Part shown: positions 34,851-43,432 of the stretch, piece after piece
Position numbering within the stretch: the first letter of the stretch is position 1
Layout: each line of letters starts with the position of its first letter
NCBI GenBank assembly: GCA_002898255.1
Contig: BEIE01000006.1
Location: forward strand, 1 to 49,250
Source of the DNA: a bacterium HR28
GTDB lineage: Bacteria; Chloroflexota; Chloroflexia; Thermomicrobiales; Thermomicrobiaceae
DNA length: 49,250 nucleotides
Reading direction: 5' to 3'
Program-made: the position numbers and the translations under genes
Notes under the pieces: model-generated
Seen by the model: the letters and a program-made list of their open reading frames with translations, nothing else
Databases searched by the model: none
Told to the model about the DNA's origin: nothing

Positions 34851-35255
34851 ATGAGCGGCGAGACAGCAGCGCTCTTCCTCTCGGCCCGCGTGCCGAGCGA
34901 TCCCAAAGAAGCAAAGCGGCGGCCGGCGCCAGAAGACGAGCTCGCGGAGCAGGAGCGGCGACTCCGGGGCTACGCGCAACAGGCGAGTTACACGGTCGCA
35001 CGCGTCTTTAGCGAGATTCTCCCGGAGTTTCCGGAAGAGCGGCCAGCGCTGAAGGGGCTGCGGACAGCAATGTGGCTCCGCGAGATTGAGGTCGTTCTCG
35101 CCGACTCGCCAGAACGGCTCTACCGTGATCCGGAGCGCCTGAAGTCGTTCCTTATTGAGGCGCGGACACTTGGCCTCCGGGTTGAGTTCCTCGATGTACC
35201 CCCGCTCTATGCCTGGATCGTGAAGGAATACGGCTGGCCGCGTGAGCGGCGCTAG
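34851..35255 (+). CDS. Degenerate serine-recombinase (resolvase N-terminal-like) domain protein
   Basis: A 134-residue protein following the resolvase catalytic-domain pattern: LFLSARVPSD (for YARVSTD), an L-E-Q/LRGYAQQ helix, VARVFSEI, a RPALKGL stretch, then VVLADSPERLYRDPERL (for KLDRLSRD) and GLRVEFLD. The catalytic serine position (RVS in active enzymes) is Pro, with a Ser one place later, and no DNA-binding domain follows, so recombinase activity is unlikely. It sits in a run of ordinary + strand genes with no element ends around it. The start at 34851 lacks a strong ribosome site. It may have a recruited, non-recombination role. Confidence 0.6.
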   Translation: MSGETAALFLSARVPSDPKEAKRRPAPEDELAEQERRLRGYAQQASYTVARVFSEILPEFPEERPALKGLRTAMWLREIEVVLADSPERLYRDPERLKSFLIEARTLGLRVEFLDVPPLYAWIVKEYGWPRERR

Positions 35256-35270
35256 TGGACGAGGGGATGG

Positions 35271-35780
35271 ATGCTCAGGCGGATTATTGGTGCAGTGCGC
35301 CTTGACCCTGCAATCTACCGGGAGTTGAAGGCTGATCCAACAGCCACGATACCGGCGTTGTTGGTTGTCGCGCTCTGTGCCCTGGCGGCGGGAGTTGCTG
35401 GTCTCCCTGCTGGAGGGCTCCCTGCTTTTGGGACCGTTGCGGTGTCGGCCTTCGTTTCCTGGACCATTTTCGTCGTTGCTTCCTACATTTTTGGTACAAA
35501 GGCGTTGCCCGGGCCGGAGACGCAGGCGACACTTGGTGAGTTGGTACGCACGTTAGGTTTCGCGCTCGCACCGTCGCTCCTGCTCATCTTGGGAATTGTC
35601 CCTGCCGTGCAGATCGTGGTTGCTCCACTCACAGTAGTCTGGGTGTTCTTTGCCACACTTATGGCTTTGCGTGAGACACTTGGTGTGGGGATCTTGCGAG
35701 CTCTGCTGGTGGCAGTGCTTTCGTATACGGCGGCGATGGTGGTGAGTAGCGTGCTGTTATCGCCGGCCACGAGTGCATGA
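35271..35780 (+). CDS. Yip1-domain membrane protein
   Basis: A 169-residue membrane protein with about five hydrophobic helices (about 27-45, 50-72, 95-112, 115-132 and 140-162). The N-terminal LDPAIYRELKADPTATIPALLVV and the overall layout are those of bacterial Yip1-family proteins, whose function in bacteria is unclear. It begins 16 bases after the recombinase-like gene and ends 43 bases before the Lon-like gene. Confidence 0.75.
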   Translation: MLRRIIGAVRLDPAIYRELKADPTATIPALLVVALCALAAGVAGLPAGGLPAFGTVAVSAFVSWTIFVVASYIFGTKALPGPETQATLGELVRTLGFALAPSLLLILGIVPAVQIVVAPLTVVWVFFATLMALRETLGVGILRALLVAVLSYTAAMVVSSVLLSPATSA

Positions 35781-35823
35781 GAACATCTTGGGGGCAAGCG
35801 GCCAAGAGGACGGGAGGGGTGCT

Positions 35824-38319
35824 ATGGACGGGTCCGGGCTTGATCTCGCCACACAGCTGCGGGTACCGGTCGAGCGACTACGCCGGCGGCTTGATCCAGC
35901 CACGCTACCGTTCGAGACGACGGCCGACGTTGAGCCGATCGTGGGAACAGTGGGGCAGCCACGAGCGCTGGAGGCACTCGAGTTTGGACTCGAGGTCCCA
36001 ACCTATGGATACAACGTTTACGTGGCGGGACGGCCCGGATCGGGACGCGAAAGCACTGTGCTGCGCCTCGTGGAGCAGATTGCGGCCACGCGTCCGACGC
36101 CACCCGACTGGGTGTATGTGCACAACTTCCAGGATCCGGAGCGGCCGATCGCGATCTCCTTGCCTGCCGGACGCGGGGCGCAGCTTGCACGCGACATGGA
36201 CGAGTTCCTCCGCGCAGCGCAGCAAGCGATCCCACGGGCATTCGAGAGCGAGGAGTATGACCGACGGCGTCGGGCTATAGTGGAACGACTCAACCAGGAG
36301 CGGGAACGTCTGTGGGAAGGGGTACAGCAGTTCGCGCAGCGGCTCGGCTTTGCGGTCGAGCTGACGCCGGCTGGTGTCATCAGCGTCCCCGTGGTCCAGG
36401 GGCGGCCACTGTCTCCAGAGGAATACGAACAGCTTCCTGAACCGGTACGTGAGGAACTCGAACGCCGTAACCAGCTGATCCAAGATCGTGTTGCCGATGC
36501 ATTGCGCGAAGTGCGGCGCCTGGAGCGGGAGACCGCAGAACGTTTGCGTCAGCTTGACCGCGAGGTCGCACTCTTTGCAGTAGGTGGGCTCTTCGAGGAG
36601 CTCCGCGAGCGCTATCACGATTTGCCGCAGGTGCTTCAGTTTCTTGAACAAGTGCGGGAGGACATCCCGGAACATCTCCACGACTTTTTCCCGCCGCAGC
36701 TTCCGGGCGTTCCGACCCCGATTGCCCAGCTCCAGGCCCTCCAGCAGCAGGAGCATCTGGCGCGCTACCGCGTGAACGTCTTTGTGGACAATAGCCAGAC
36801 GCGCGGCGCGCCGGTTATCTTTGAGCGCAATCCGTCGTACTACAACCTGGTTGGGCGGATCGACTATCGCGCGACCTTCGGCGCGATGGTGACGGACTTC
36901 AGCCAGATCCGTGCTGGAGCGCTACACCGAGCGAACGGCGGCTTCTTGGTTGTGCATGCCATCGAGGTGCTCTCGAACCCGTTTGCGTGGGACGCATTGA
37001 AGCGTGCCCTGATTACGCGTCAGATTGTCATCGAGAATCTGGGTCAACAGTATGCCGTGCTCCCGACCGCCACATTGCGTCCTGACCCGATCCCACTTGA
37101 CGTGAAGGTCGTGCTCCTTGGCTCGCCGCTGTTGTACTTCCTGTTGTCAGCGTACGACGATGACTTCCGCGAACTCTTCCGTGTGCGAGCCGACTTTGCG
37201 CCTGATATGGACTGGAGCGACGAGCATGTCATGGGCTATGCGGCATTCATCAGCCGCGTGGTGCGGGAGCAGGGACTCCGGCACTTCGACCGGAGTGCAG
37301 TTGCTCGGGTCATCGAGTATGGTGCGCGACAAGTAGAGCACCAGCGCAAGCTCTCATCGCAGCTGCTCGAAATCGGCAATCTGGTCGCCGAAGCCAGCTA
37401 TTGGGCGGGGAAGGCCGGCCGGGACATCGTGACGGCCGAAGACGTGGAGACCGCGATCCGCAAGAAGCGGTATCGCTCCGATCTCATCGCCGAGCGGGTG
37501 CGTGAACTGATTGCCGAAGGCACGCTGAAGATTTTGACCCGCGGCGAGCGAGTCGGTCAGATCAATGGGCTGGCGGTGATTGAGCTTGGTGACTTTGCCT
37601 TTGGCAAACCCTCACGGGTGACGGCGCGTGTCTCGCTTGGACGTGGGAATCTGATCAGTATTGAGCGGGAGATCGCGCTCTCCGGGCCCATCCACTCCAA
37701 GGGTTTCTTGATCCTCTCGAACTATCTCGCTGGTGCCTATGCGCAGGACTTCCCGCTAGCTATCAGCGCCTCGATCACCTTTGAGCAGGCCTACGAGGAG
37801 ATTGAAGGTGACTCAGCCTCTTCGACCGAGCTCTATGCACTCCTCTCTGCGCTCTCTGGATTGCCGATCAAGCAGGGGATCGCGGTGACCGGCTCGGTGA
37901 ACCAATATGGGGAGGTCCAGGCGATCGGTGGGGTCAATGAGAAGATCGAGGGGTTCTTTGCCGTTTGTAAAGAGCAAGGACTGACCGGGGAGCAAGGGGT
38001 CATCATCCCGGCAGCGAATGTCCAGCACCTGATGCTGGACGAGGAAGTGATTCAGGCAGTGGCAGAGGGACGCTTCCACATTTGGGCGGTGGAGACGGTT
38101 GACCAAGGGATCGAAATCCTCACAGGGGTGCCCGCCGGAGAGCGCCAGCCAGATGGAACCTACCCTGAGGGTACGGTACATCGGCGAGTCATGGATCGGC
38201 TCCGTGAATATGCCGAGCGTATGCGCGACTTTGGACGGCGCGAGGAGCGCGAGGAGCCGCGTGGACAAGCTCAGGCGGCCGATCCCGAACCAGAGGGAGA
38301 CGAAGACCAGGACGGCTAG
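35824..38319 (+). CDS. Lon-like ATP-dependent protease (AAA_32/LonC-type)
   Basis: An 831-residue single-chain protease. The AAA+ part has an unusual Walker A, GRPGSGREST (about 69-78), with Arg in place of the usual Lys. Within it lies a long coiled-coil insertion (about 115-290). The second half of the ATPase includes FIERN-like and HRANGGFLVVHAIEVL segments. The C-terminal Lon peptidase domain has catalytic S664 in EGDSASST and K707 in GVNEKIEGFF. An acidic tail ends the protein. It probably degrades damaged or regulatory proteins. The start at 35824 has GGGAGGGG just upstream; the frame is open to 35773. Classic Lon has a separate N-terminal domain, absent here. Confidence 0.9.
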   Translation: MDGSGLDLATQLRVPVERLRRRLDPATLPFETTADVEPIVGTVGQPRALEALEFGLEVPTYGYNVYVAGRPGSGRESTVLRLVEQIAATRPTPPDWVYVHNFQDPERPIAISLPAGRGAQLARDMDEFLRAAQQAIPRAFESEEYDRRRRAIVERLNQERERLWEGVQQFAQRLGFAVELTPAGVISVPVVQGRPLSPEEYEQLPEPVREELERRNQLIQDRVADALREVRRLERETAERLRQLDREVALFAVGGLFEELRERYHDLPQVLQFLEQVREDIPEHLHDFFPPQLPGVPTPIAQLQALQQQEHLARYRVNVFVDNSQTRGAPVIFERNPSYYNLVGRIDYRATFGAMVTDFSQIRAGALHRANGGFLVVHAIEVLSNPFAWDALKRALITRQIVIENLGQQYAVLPTATLRPDPIPLDVKVVLLGSPLLYFLLSAYDDDFRELFRVRADFAPDMDWSDEHVMGYAAFISRVVREQGLRHFDRSAVARVIEYGARQVEHQRKLSSQLLEIGNLVAEASYWAGKAGRDIVTAEDVETAIRKKRYRSDLIAERVRELIAEGTLKILTRGERVGQINGLAVIELGDFAFGKPSRVTARVSLGRGNLISIEREIALSGPIHSKGFLILSNYLAGAYAQDFPLAISASITFEQAYEEIEGDSASSTELYALLSALSGLPIKQGIAVTGSVNQYGEVQAIGGVNEKIEGFFAVCKEQGLTGEQGVIIPAANVQHLMLDEEVIQAVAEGRFHIWAVETVDQGIEILTGVPAGERQPDGTYPEGTVHRRVMDRLREYAERMRDFGRREEREEPRGQAQAADPEPEGDEDQDG

Positions 38320-38492
38320 TAGCGTTTCTGGAAGTGCTCACGGAGCCGCTCGACCAGAAGCTCGATCCCTCGGGCGCGCTCCTCAGGGCGGGCTGGAACC
38401 ACACCAAACTCGCGGAGGAGCAAGCTGACAAGTCCGGTCAGCAGCCCGGCGGCTAGGAGAGCAAGGGCGAGCAGCGCGAGCGTGTCCATCAT
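38316..38492 (-). CDS. Small single-helix membrane protein
   Basis: A 58-residue peptide, MMDTLALLALALLAAGLLTGL and onward, with one transmembrane helix and a charged cytoplasmic C-terminus (LVERLREHFQKRY). AGGGGGG precedes the double ATG, either of which could start it. Its stop overlaps the stop of the Lon-like gene by four bases in convergent orientation. Function unknown; the protein-like composition and ribosome site support it. Confidence 0.5.
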   Translation of the reverse strand: MMDTLALLALALLAAGLLTGLVSLLLREFGVVPARPEERARGIELLVERLREHFQKRY

Positions 38493-39325
38493 CCCCCCTG
38501 GGTGAGCAGCCCGTTTCACAACAATCGTACCCTGGTTGGGAGTTCCACTCTTGAGGCGGGGTGTTTCGATTCAGGTGTTTGAATTGGGCGTCGAATCTCC
38601 AGTTCTTCGCTCAGGCTACTCTGTGTAGGACTTGTATTCCTATCGATGACTTCTTGACTTAATCACCCGTTTCCTGTCTCTATTCTGAGCAAGACTCTTG
38701 GCTTAGACAGTGGTCCGAACACCCCGTGCTCTTGGCTGGTGGCTCGTCTCCCGATCCGCCTCACAAGTTGTCGCAGCGTTGGATGCCGTCAACCGCCCGT
38801 TGAGTTGAGATCAGCCGAGGGCGTCCAGCGTTGGGTGGCTCTGTCGTCTCGCACACAACGTTAGCCTCCTGGTAAGGACGTGACGCTGCACAAAATGAAA
38901 GGCGCCGTTGCCCTTTGGGGAGCTGCGTGCCGGATGGGGCTTACCGTGAAAACAAGCGAACGGCGGAGGAAAGCACGCCTCTGTCAGAAGAGAATGCCGT
39001 CTCGAAAGAGAGGGATGCTGTAGAAACAGACAGTCGTGAGGCAGTTGAAGCGTATGCGTGTGTGCTTGAGCGGCTGAACTTCCTGTTCACGACCTTCTCA
39101 GGAGGGCGTGTTGTGTGCAGGCGGGAACCGACCGATGACGCAGGGAGGCATTGCATCGGGCCACGTGTATGGGCTCAGTCGTGTCGACTAAGGCAAAAGT
39201 ACGGATCGTCAACAATGCGAGGTGCACCGGAGCCGAGCAGAGCGACGAGGCTGAAGCTATCCTGGAAAGACCTGGCTCGCTGGCAGCAGCCAGGCAACGT
39301 AAGACGAGGAGTTTTGTAAGGAGCG
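38493..39325. other. Long intergenic region
   Basis: About 830 bases without a supported gene. The first 240 bases are AT-richer than the surroundings and contain TTGACT near 38655. An open frame at 38915-39319 has no ribosome site and composition unlike a folded protein. No RNA gene or repeat was recognised. Confidence 0.35.
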
Positions 39326-39499
39326 GTGACGATCGACTGGACGAGCCCCGGTACGCTGGTCTTTATGTTGGGATTTGTTGTCCTCCCGGCTCTGCTCATC
39401 GGTTGGGCATTGTGGTCGTGGCGACGCGAGCAGCGCGAAAAGACGGTCAGAGACCAGGATCAGTCAGCCGGTGAGCCACCGAGGCCGAATGCATCGTGA
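39326..39499 (+). CDS. Small single-helix membrane peptide overlapping lysC
   Basis: A 57-residue peptide from GTG at 39326 with AAGGAG four bases upstream. Residues about 9-32 form a hydrophobic helix (LVFMLGFVVLPALLIGWALW) followed by a highly charged tail (RREQREKTVRDQDQ). The last 40 bases overlap the 3' end of aspartokinase on the other strand. It is too short for many gene finders. Its topology, one helix followed by a basic and acidic tail, resembles the 58-residue peptide encoded at 38316-38492. Function unknown. Confidence 0.5.
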   Translation: MTIDWTSPGTLVFMLGFVVLPALLIGWALWSWRREQREKTVRDQDQSAGEPPRPNAS

Positions 39500-40878
39500 A
39501 TGGCTGGCACGGCGCGTGCGACCTCATCCTCCCGGATAACGAACGAGATATTCAGCTCTGAGGAGCCCTGGGCGATCGCGACGATATTAATCCGGTGCTG
39601 GCCGAGTGTTCCGAAAACGCGGCCGGCCACACCTGGGGTGCCACGCATCCCAGCACCAACGACCGCGACGATTGCCATTCCGGGTTCTTCCCAGATGCGA
39701 GCGACGCGCCCCTTGAGAAGGTCAAGTTCGAACTCTCGTTCCAGCGCGCGCAGAACCTTGCTCGCATCGGTGCGCCGCACAACGAAGCCCAGGCTGTGCT
39801 GCGAGGAGGCCTGGAACACCATAAAGACGTTGACTCCGGTGCGTCCGATAGTCTCGAACACGCGCGCAGTGACGTCGGCGACGCTGAGGAAGCCGGAGCC
39901 TTCGACAGTCACGACACTTACGCCAGGAATGGCAGTGATCGCCTTGACCACCGAGCCGTTCATGCTTGTGTCTGGGCCGATACGTGTGCCAGGATGCTCG
40001 GGGTTGAACGTATTCTTGATCCAGATTGGGATGCCACGCTCAGCGGCCGGCTGCATCGTCCGTGGGTGGATAACCTTGGCACCGAAATAGGCGAGCTCCG
40101 TGGCTTCGGCGAAAGAGATCGCAGGGAGGGTGCGGGCGCTCGGGACAAGCCGCGGATCGGCCGTCATTACACCGTCGACGTCGGTCCAAATCCAGACCTC
40201 GTCGGCGTCTAGGGCGTGCGCGAGGATTGAGGCGGAGAAATCGGAGCCACCGCGACCGAGCGTGGTAACGGCGCCCTTCGGCGTCGCGCCGAAGAAGCCG
40301 GTGACGACCGGGAGTTTGCCGGATTCCAGAAGGGGAAGGAGTACCGCCTCGGCGCGGGCGCGTGTTTCCTCGAGGAGCGGATTGGCGCTCCCGAAGTGAT
40401 CGTCAGTGACGATGACCTTGTCGCTGTCAACCGGGACAGCCGGTATGCCGCGTTCTTCCAGAACGGCGGCGACAAGCACGGCACTCATGCGTTCACCAAA
40501 GGAGACGATCCAGTCCTGGGCACGTGGCGAGAGATCTCGCAGGACGTGCACCGACTCGACGAGGCGGGCACAGCGGGCTGCAAGGTCGGCCAAGCGGGCG
40601 ACCGTGGCCTCACGGCGTGCGGGGGTCGGGATGAGTTCGGCGGCGACGGCTTCGTGCCGCTCCAGGAGCTCGCGTTGCAGCTGCGCTGCAGCGCGCTCGT
40701 CGCCCTCGGCGGCCGTTTGGGCGGCGGCGATAAGCTGATTTGTCACGCCGCTCATAGCGGAAACGACTGCGACGAGTCGTCCGTCGGTATGGTAGGCCTC
40801 GCGAAGAATCTGGACCACCCGCTCAATTGCTGGGGCGTTCCCGACCGACGTACCGCCGAACTTCATGATGCGCATCAT
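39460..40878 (-). CDS. lysC: Aspartate kinase
   Basis: Catalyses ATP-dependent phosphorylation of aspartate, the first step towards lysine, threonine and methionine. The 472-residue protein begins MMRIMKFGGTSVG, the family nucleotide-binding signature. SFGERMSA, TLGRGGSDFSA and WTDVDGVMTADPR follow in the kinase domain, then two ACT domains from about residue 315 (VSVVTVEGSGF; MAIVAVVGAGMRG) that would sense end-product amino acids. GGGAGGAGT lies just before the double ATG at 40878/40875; the upstream open frame is rejected. Single-function, with no homoserine dehydrogenase domain. It is monocistronic as seen here. Confidence 0.95.
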   Translation of the reverse strand: MMRIMKFGGTSVGNAPAIERVVQILREAYHTDGRLVAVVSAMSGVTNQLIAAAQTAAEGDERAAAQLQRELLERHEAVAAELIPTPARREATVARLADLAARCARLVESVHVLRDLSPRAQDWIVSFGERMSAVLVAAVLEERGIPAVPVDSDKVIVTDDHFGSANPLLEETRARAEAVLLPLLESGKLPVVTGFFGATPKGAVTTLGRGGSDFSASILAHALDADEVWIWTDVDGVMTADPRLVPSARTLPAISFAEATELAYFGAKVIHPRTMQPAAERGIPIWIKNTFNPEHPGTRIGPDTSMNGSVVKAITAIPGVSVVTVEGSGFLSVADVTARVFETIGRTGVNVFMVFQASSQHSLGFVVRRTDASKVLRALEREFELDLLKGRVARIWEEPGMAIVAVVGAGMRGTPGVAGRVFGTLGQHRINIVAIAQGSSELNISFVIREDEVARAVPAIHDAFGLGGSPAD

Positions 40879-41205
40879 TACTCCTCCCGCCGCCGGGCAC
40901 TGACGCTCTCTTCCCAAGCGGGGAAGGATACCGCGCTCAGCGAGGGATGGCGAGCCGTTTGCGCTTCTGCGGTGATGTTGAGGCGCGTCAGTCTTGGCCA
41001 GGAGACGCATCCGCATGGTGTGTGATCCGTGGCAAACCGAAAAGGGGATGTATCCCAGCCTTTGTGGCATGTAATACAGTGCCAGTTGTGTGCGTTGGTC
41101 TCACAAGCAACGCGGTGAAACGACAAACTTCCTCATCCGGGGTAGTAGGATTGTCGCGATCAGGGAGAGGGAGAGCAACCAAGAAGGGAACTGAGAGAAC
41201 ACGCA
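40879..41205. other. Intergenic region between divergent lysC and sigma factor genes
   Basis: 327 bases. TAGGAT at about 41144-41149 could be a -10 for the sigma factor gene, but the -35 is poor. No ECF-type (GGAAC-like) promoter with proper spacing, T-box or lysine riboswitch was recognised. Confidence 0.35.
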
Positions 41206-42513
41206 ATGGCCGTGCCCAAGTTTGATCTCCGTACAGCCACTGATGATCAGCTGGTTGAGGCGTACCTGGCTGGAAGTTCGGAAGCGTTCGCCATCCTCTA
41301 TGAACGCTACGTCAATCGGGTATACGACTTCGTGGCGCGGCTCGTCGGTGACCGTGAGGTAGCAGCCGATGTCACTCAGGAGACGTTCGTCAAGGCGCTC
41401 ACCAGCCTGCGGGCACGCCGCTTCCACGGTTCACTCCGCGCCTGGCTCTTCACTATTGCCCGAAATACGGCAGTCGACCATCTGCGTCGTCAACGGACGA
41501 CGACCTTCTCACGCCTTACCACACCTGAGGGTGAGGAATGGGAGCCAGAACTCCCAGCTACTGGTCCCGAGGCGGAGCCGGAAGAGACCGCTCAGCGGGC
41601 CGAGCTCGCGGAACTGGTGTGGCAGGCGGCGCGTGGACTGAATCCGAATGACTACGCACTGCTCGATCTCTCACTGCGACAGGATCTGACGCCCGCGGAG
41701 GTGGCCCAGGCGGTGGGGGCGCGGCGTGGGGCCATCAATACGCGGCTGAGCCGACTGCGTGATGCCCTCGAGGAGAGTTTCACGGTCCTTCTCTTGGCGC
41801 GGCATGGTCGGCAGGAGTGTTCTGAACTTGACCATCTGCTGGGCGATGTGAAGTTGCCTGCCGGATTGACACCGGAGCTGCGTCGGACGGTGGCTCGTCA
41901 TGTACAGCAGTGTGAAATCTGTCAGCGAAACCGTCGCCGAGTGGTGACTGCAGCAGAACTCCTTCCGGCCTTGGCTCCGATCATGCCGTCCCCCGAGCTG
42001 CGTGCTGCGATGGATGCCACGGTGCAGCAGGCGTTGGGCGCGGTTCCGACGAGTGGTGTTCCGACGGCAGTCCAGCAGTTTCGACACTGGCTCATTGGTA
42101 CCGGGACTGGCAAAGCGCTTATGGGAACCATTGCAGCCATCGTGGTGGTTGTCGGTGCCGTTGGTGGTTGGCTTGCAATGGGCACGGCACCCGTAACGGC
42201 AGTGACCCGCGGATGTCCACCACTCGCACTGGAGTTGAACGGTCCAGCTGCCTTGGTGGCTGGGCTTTTGGGAGTTCCAGCTGAGTTCAGACAGGAGCAA
42301 CCGACCCACTTCCGGCTCCCTGTGGGAAGCTTCCCGGTGACTGTCACCCGTGAGGGGGCGACGTTTGAGCTTGCTGGCGTGCCCGTGCAAATTCAGTTCG
42401 TCGCACCCCTCTCGGCAGTAACTTGGGACGGTACTCCGCTCCTCGACCAGGGCACGCGACGTCTGGAGGTTGCACGTGGTCAGGAGCACACGCTCGAGCT
42501 CCGATGCGACTGA
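41206..42513 (+). CDS. ECF-type RNA polymerase sigma factor fused to zinc-finger anti-sigma-like membrane domain
   Basis: A 435-residue protein. Residues about 15-85 are sigma region 2 (FAILYERYVNRVYDFVARLVGD, DVTQETFVKAL, RAWLFTIARNTAVDHLRRQR) and about 135-200 are region 4 with a helix-turn-helix (LTPAEVAQAVGARRGAINTRLSRLRDAL). Then comes an anti-sigma zinc finger, H232-x3-C236-x2-C239, a transmembrane helix at about 304-326 and an external 110-residue beta-rich domain. This puts a sigma factor and an anti-sigma-like sensor in one chain, so the sigma would be held at the membrane until released, probably by proteolysis or a redox/zinc change. Next downstream are surface lipoprotein genes, possible targets. 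Confidence 0.88.
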   Translation: MAVPKFDLRTATDDQLVEAYLAGSSEAFAILYERYVNRVYDFVARLVGDREVAADVTQETFVKALTSLRARRFHGSLRAWLFTIARNTAVDHLRRQRTTTFSRLTTPEGEEWEPELPATGPEAEPEETAQRAELAELVWQAARGLNPNDYALLDLSLRQDLTPAEVAQAVGARRGAINTRLSRLRDALEESFTVLLLARHGRQECSELDHLLGDVKLPAGLTPELRRTVARHVQQCEICQRNRRRVVTAAELLPALAPIMPSPELRAAMDATVQQALGAVPTSGVPTAVQQFRHWLIGTGTGKALMGTIAAIVVVVGAVGGWLAMGTAPVTAVTRGCPPLALELNGPAALVAGLLGVPAEFRQEQPTHFRLPVGSFPVTVTREGATFELAGVPVQIQFVAPLSAVTWDGTPLLDQGTRRLEVARGQEHTLELRCD

Positions 42514-43103
42514 ACCCGCTTTCCGATAAAACCCCCAAACGGATTTGCCTTTGTGCGACGTTGCCCAAGAGCAGCAGCGCCCGGTACCGAGGCGGTCCCT
42601 GTCCACCGTGGTCACTCCGTCATCATCGGCGTCCAGGCGGACTCATGGCCCTTCCTGCGCGGTGGCAGGCGAGATATCGCCTGGTGGGACCTCCTCTTTG
42701 CAATCTGCACAGACCCAGGAGCAGGTCGCTGCGACGGCTCTATTGCCGGGGGCAAGGAAGCTGCCGTGAGGAAATGCAACTCATGAGCGGTGGTTTTCCC
42801 GGCGGGGGATAAAGCAGCGTGTCGCTGCGAGAGCGTGCCCCTCAAGAGGAATGGAATGCACTCCTCGAGAGGCGCGGCAGGTTGCCAACTCCTCAGCTCG
42901 TGCGTGCTTGTAAGCGTTGGGCCCCCTCCAACGTTGAAAGGGGTGAAAAGCGCAGCAGTGGTTCTGTCGGGATCCGCTCGCAGGCGCGCCAAAGGTGACG
43001 GACCTGATCCGAAGAGAAAGTGAGGGGCGGACAGCCGGTGCGGGCGGCTTGTCACAGAGCCACGGTTGTGCAGACAAATGGTGGAGATATTGGAGGTGTG
43101 CCC
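42514..43103. other. Intergenic region upstream of the 42-residue peptide gene
   Basis: 590 bases without a supported gene. It contains a hairpin, CGTTGG/CCAACG with a 7-base loop, at 42915-42933. TTGTGC near 43064 could be a -35 for the peptide gene, with a weak -10. Open frames on both strands lack start signals. Confidence 0.35.
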
Positions 43104-43232
43104 ATGGTTCAGGTGGTGAAGGGTATGCTGGTACAGATGCACAATTGGCTACCGATGGCAATGACACTTGGCTTGATTGGTGTCGAAGTACTTCGTCGTT
43201 CGTACTATACAGGCGGATTCTTTCTCTACTAG
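43104..43232 (+). CDS. 42-residue hydrophobic peptide with its own terminator
   Basis: ATG at 43104 is preceded by GGAGGTG at good spacing, and the gene ends at 43232, 20 bases before a GC-rich hairpin. The peptide is hydrophobic in the middle (LPMAMTLGLIGVEVL) with four basic residues (one early Lys, one His and the Arg pair after the hydrophobic core) and a tail of aromatic residues (SYYTGGFFLY). It resembles neither a signal peptide with a cleavage site nor a known family. It could be a small membrane protein, a toxin-like peptide or a leader. Position: after the sigma factor gene and before three lipoprotein genes. Confidence 0.5.
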   Translation: MVQVVKGMLVQMHNWLPMAMTLGLIGVEVLRRSYYTGGFFLY

Positions 43233-43252
43233 AGTAGACGGTCTCGTCCATG

Positions 43253-43274
43253 CGGGGGCAATATCCTGCCCCCG
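43253..43274 (+). terminator. Rho-independent-like terminator hairpin
   Basis: CGGGGGCA and TGCCCCCG form a perfect 8-base-pair stem with a 6-base loop. The following sequence (tctccgtgttcg) has scattered T but no run. It lies 21 bases after the peptide stop codon. Confidence 0.65.
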
Positions 43275-43432
43275 TCTCCGTGTTCGTGGAACATGGCGGA
43301 GCTGCAAGCGGTTCTCTTTATGACAACTGGATCATGTTCTGAGGGATAGTCCGGGAGAGCAAGACGGTTTTGGCGCATAGCGCAGCGCGACCGCGATGCG
43401 AAGGGCGCCGAAAGGCAAGGAGGTTTTGCAAG

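Noticed and set aside
34851-35255. Active mobile element around the recombinase-like gene
   Set aside because: No inverted repeats, direct repeats or other transposition genes, and neighbours are closely packed ordinary genes.
38915-39319. 134-codon open frame in the long intergenic region
   Set aside because: No ribosome site, irregular composition and no recognisable motif; treated as non-coding.
41115-41155. ECF-type autoregulatory promoter before the sigma factor gene
   Set aside because: GTGAAAC and a later GTC word are about 32 bases apart, far from the usual 16-17 base spacing.
42781-43251. Minus-strand open frames across the 42-residue peptide gene
   Set aside because: They run through the terminator hairpin in the wrong sense and lack start signals; the + strand peptide has a strong ribosome site.
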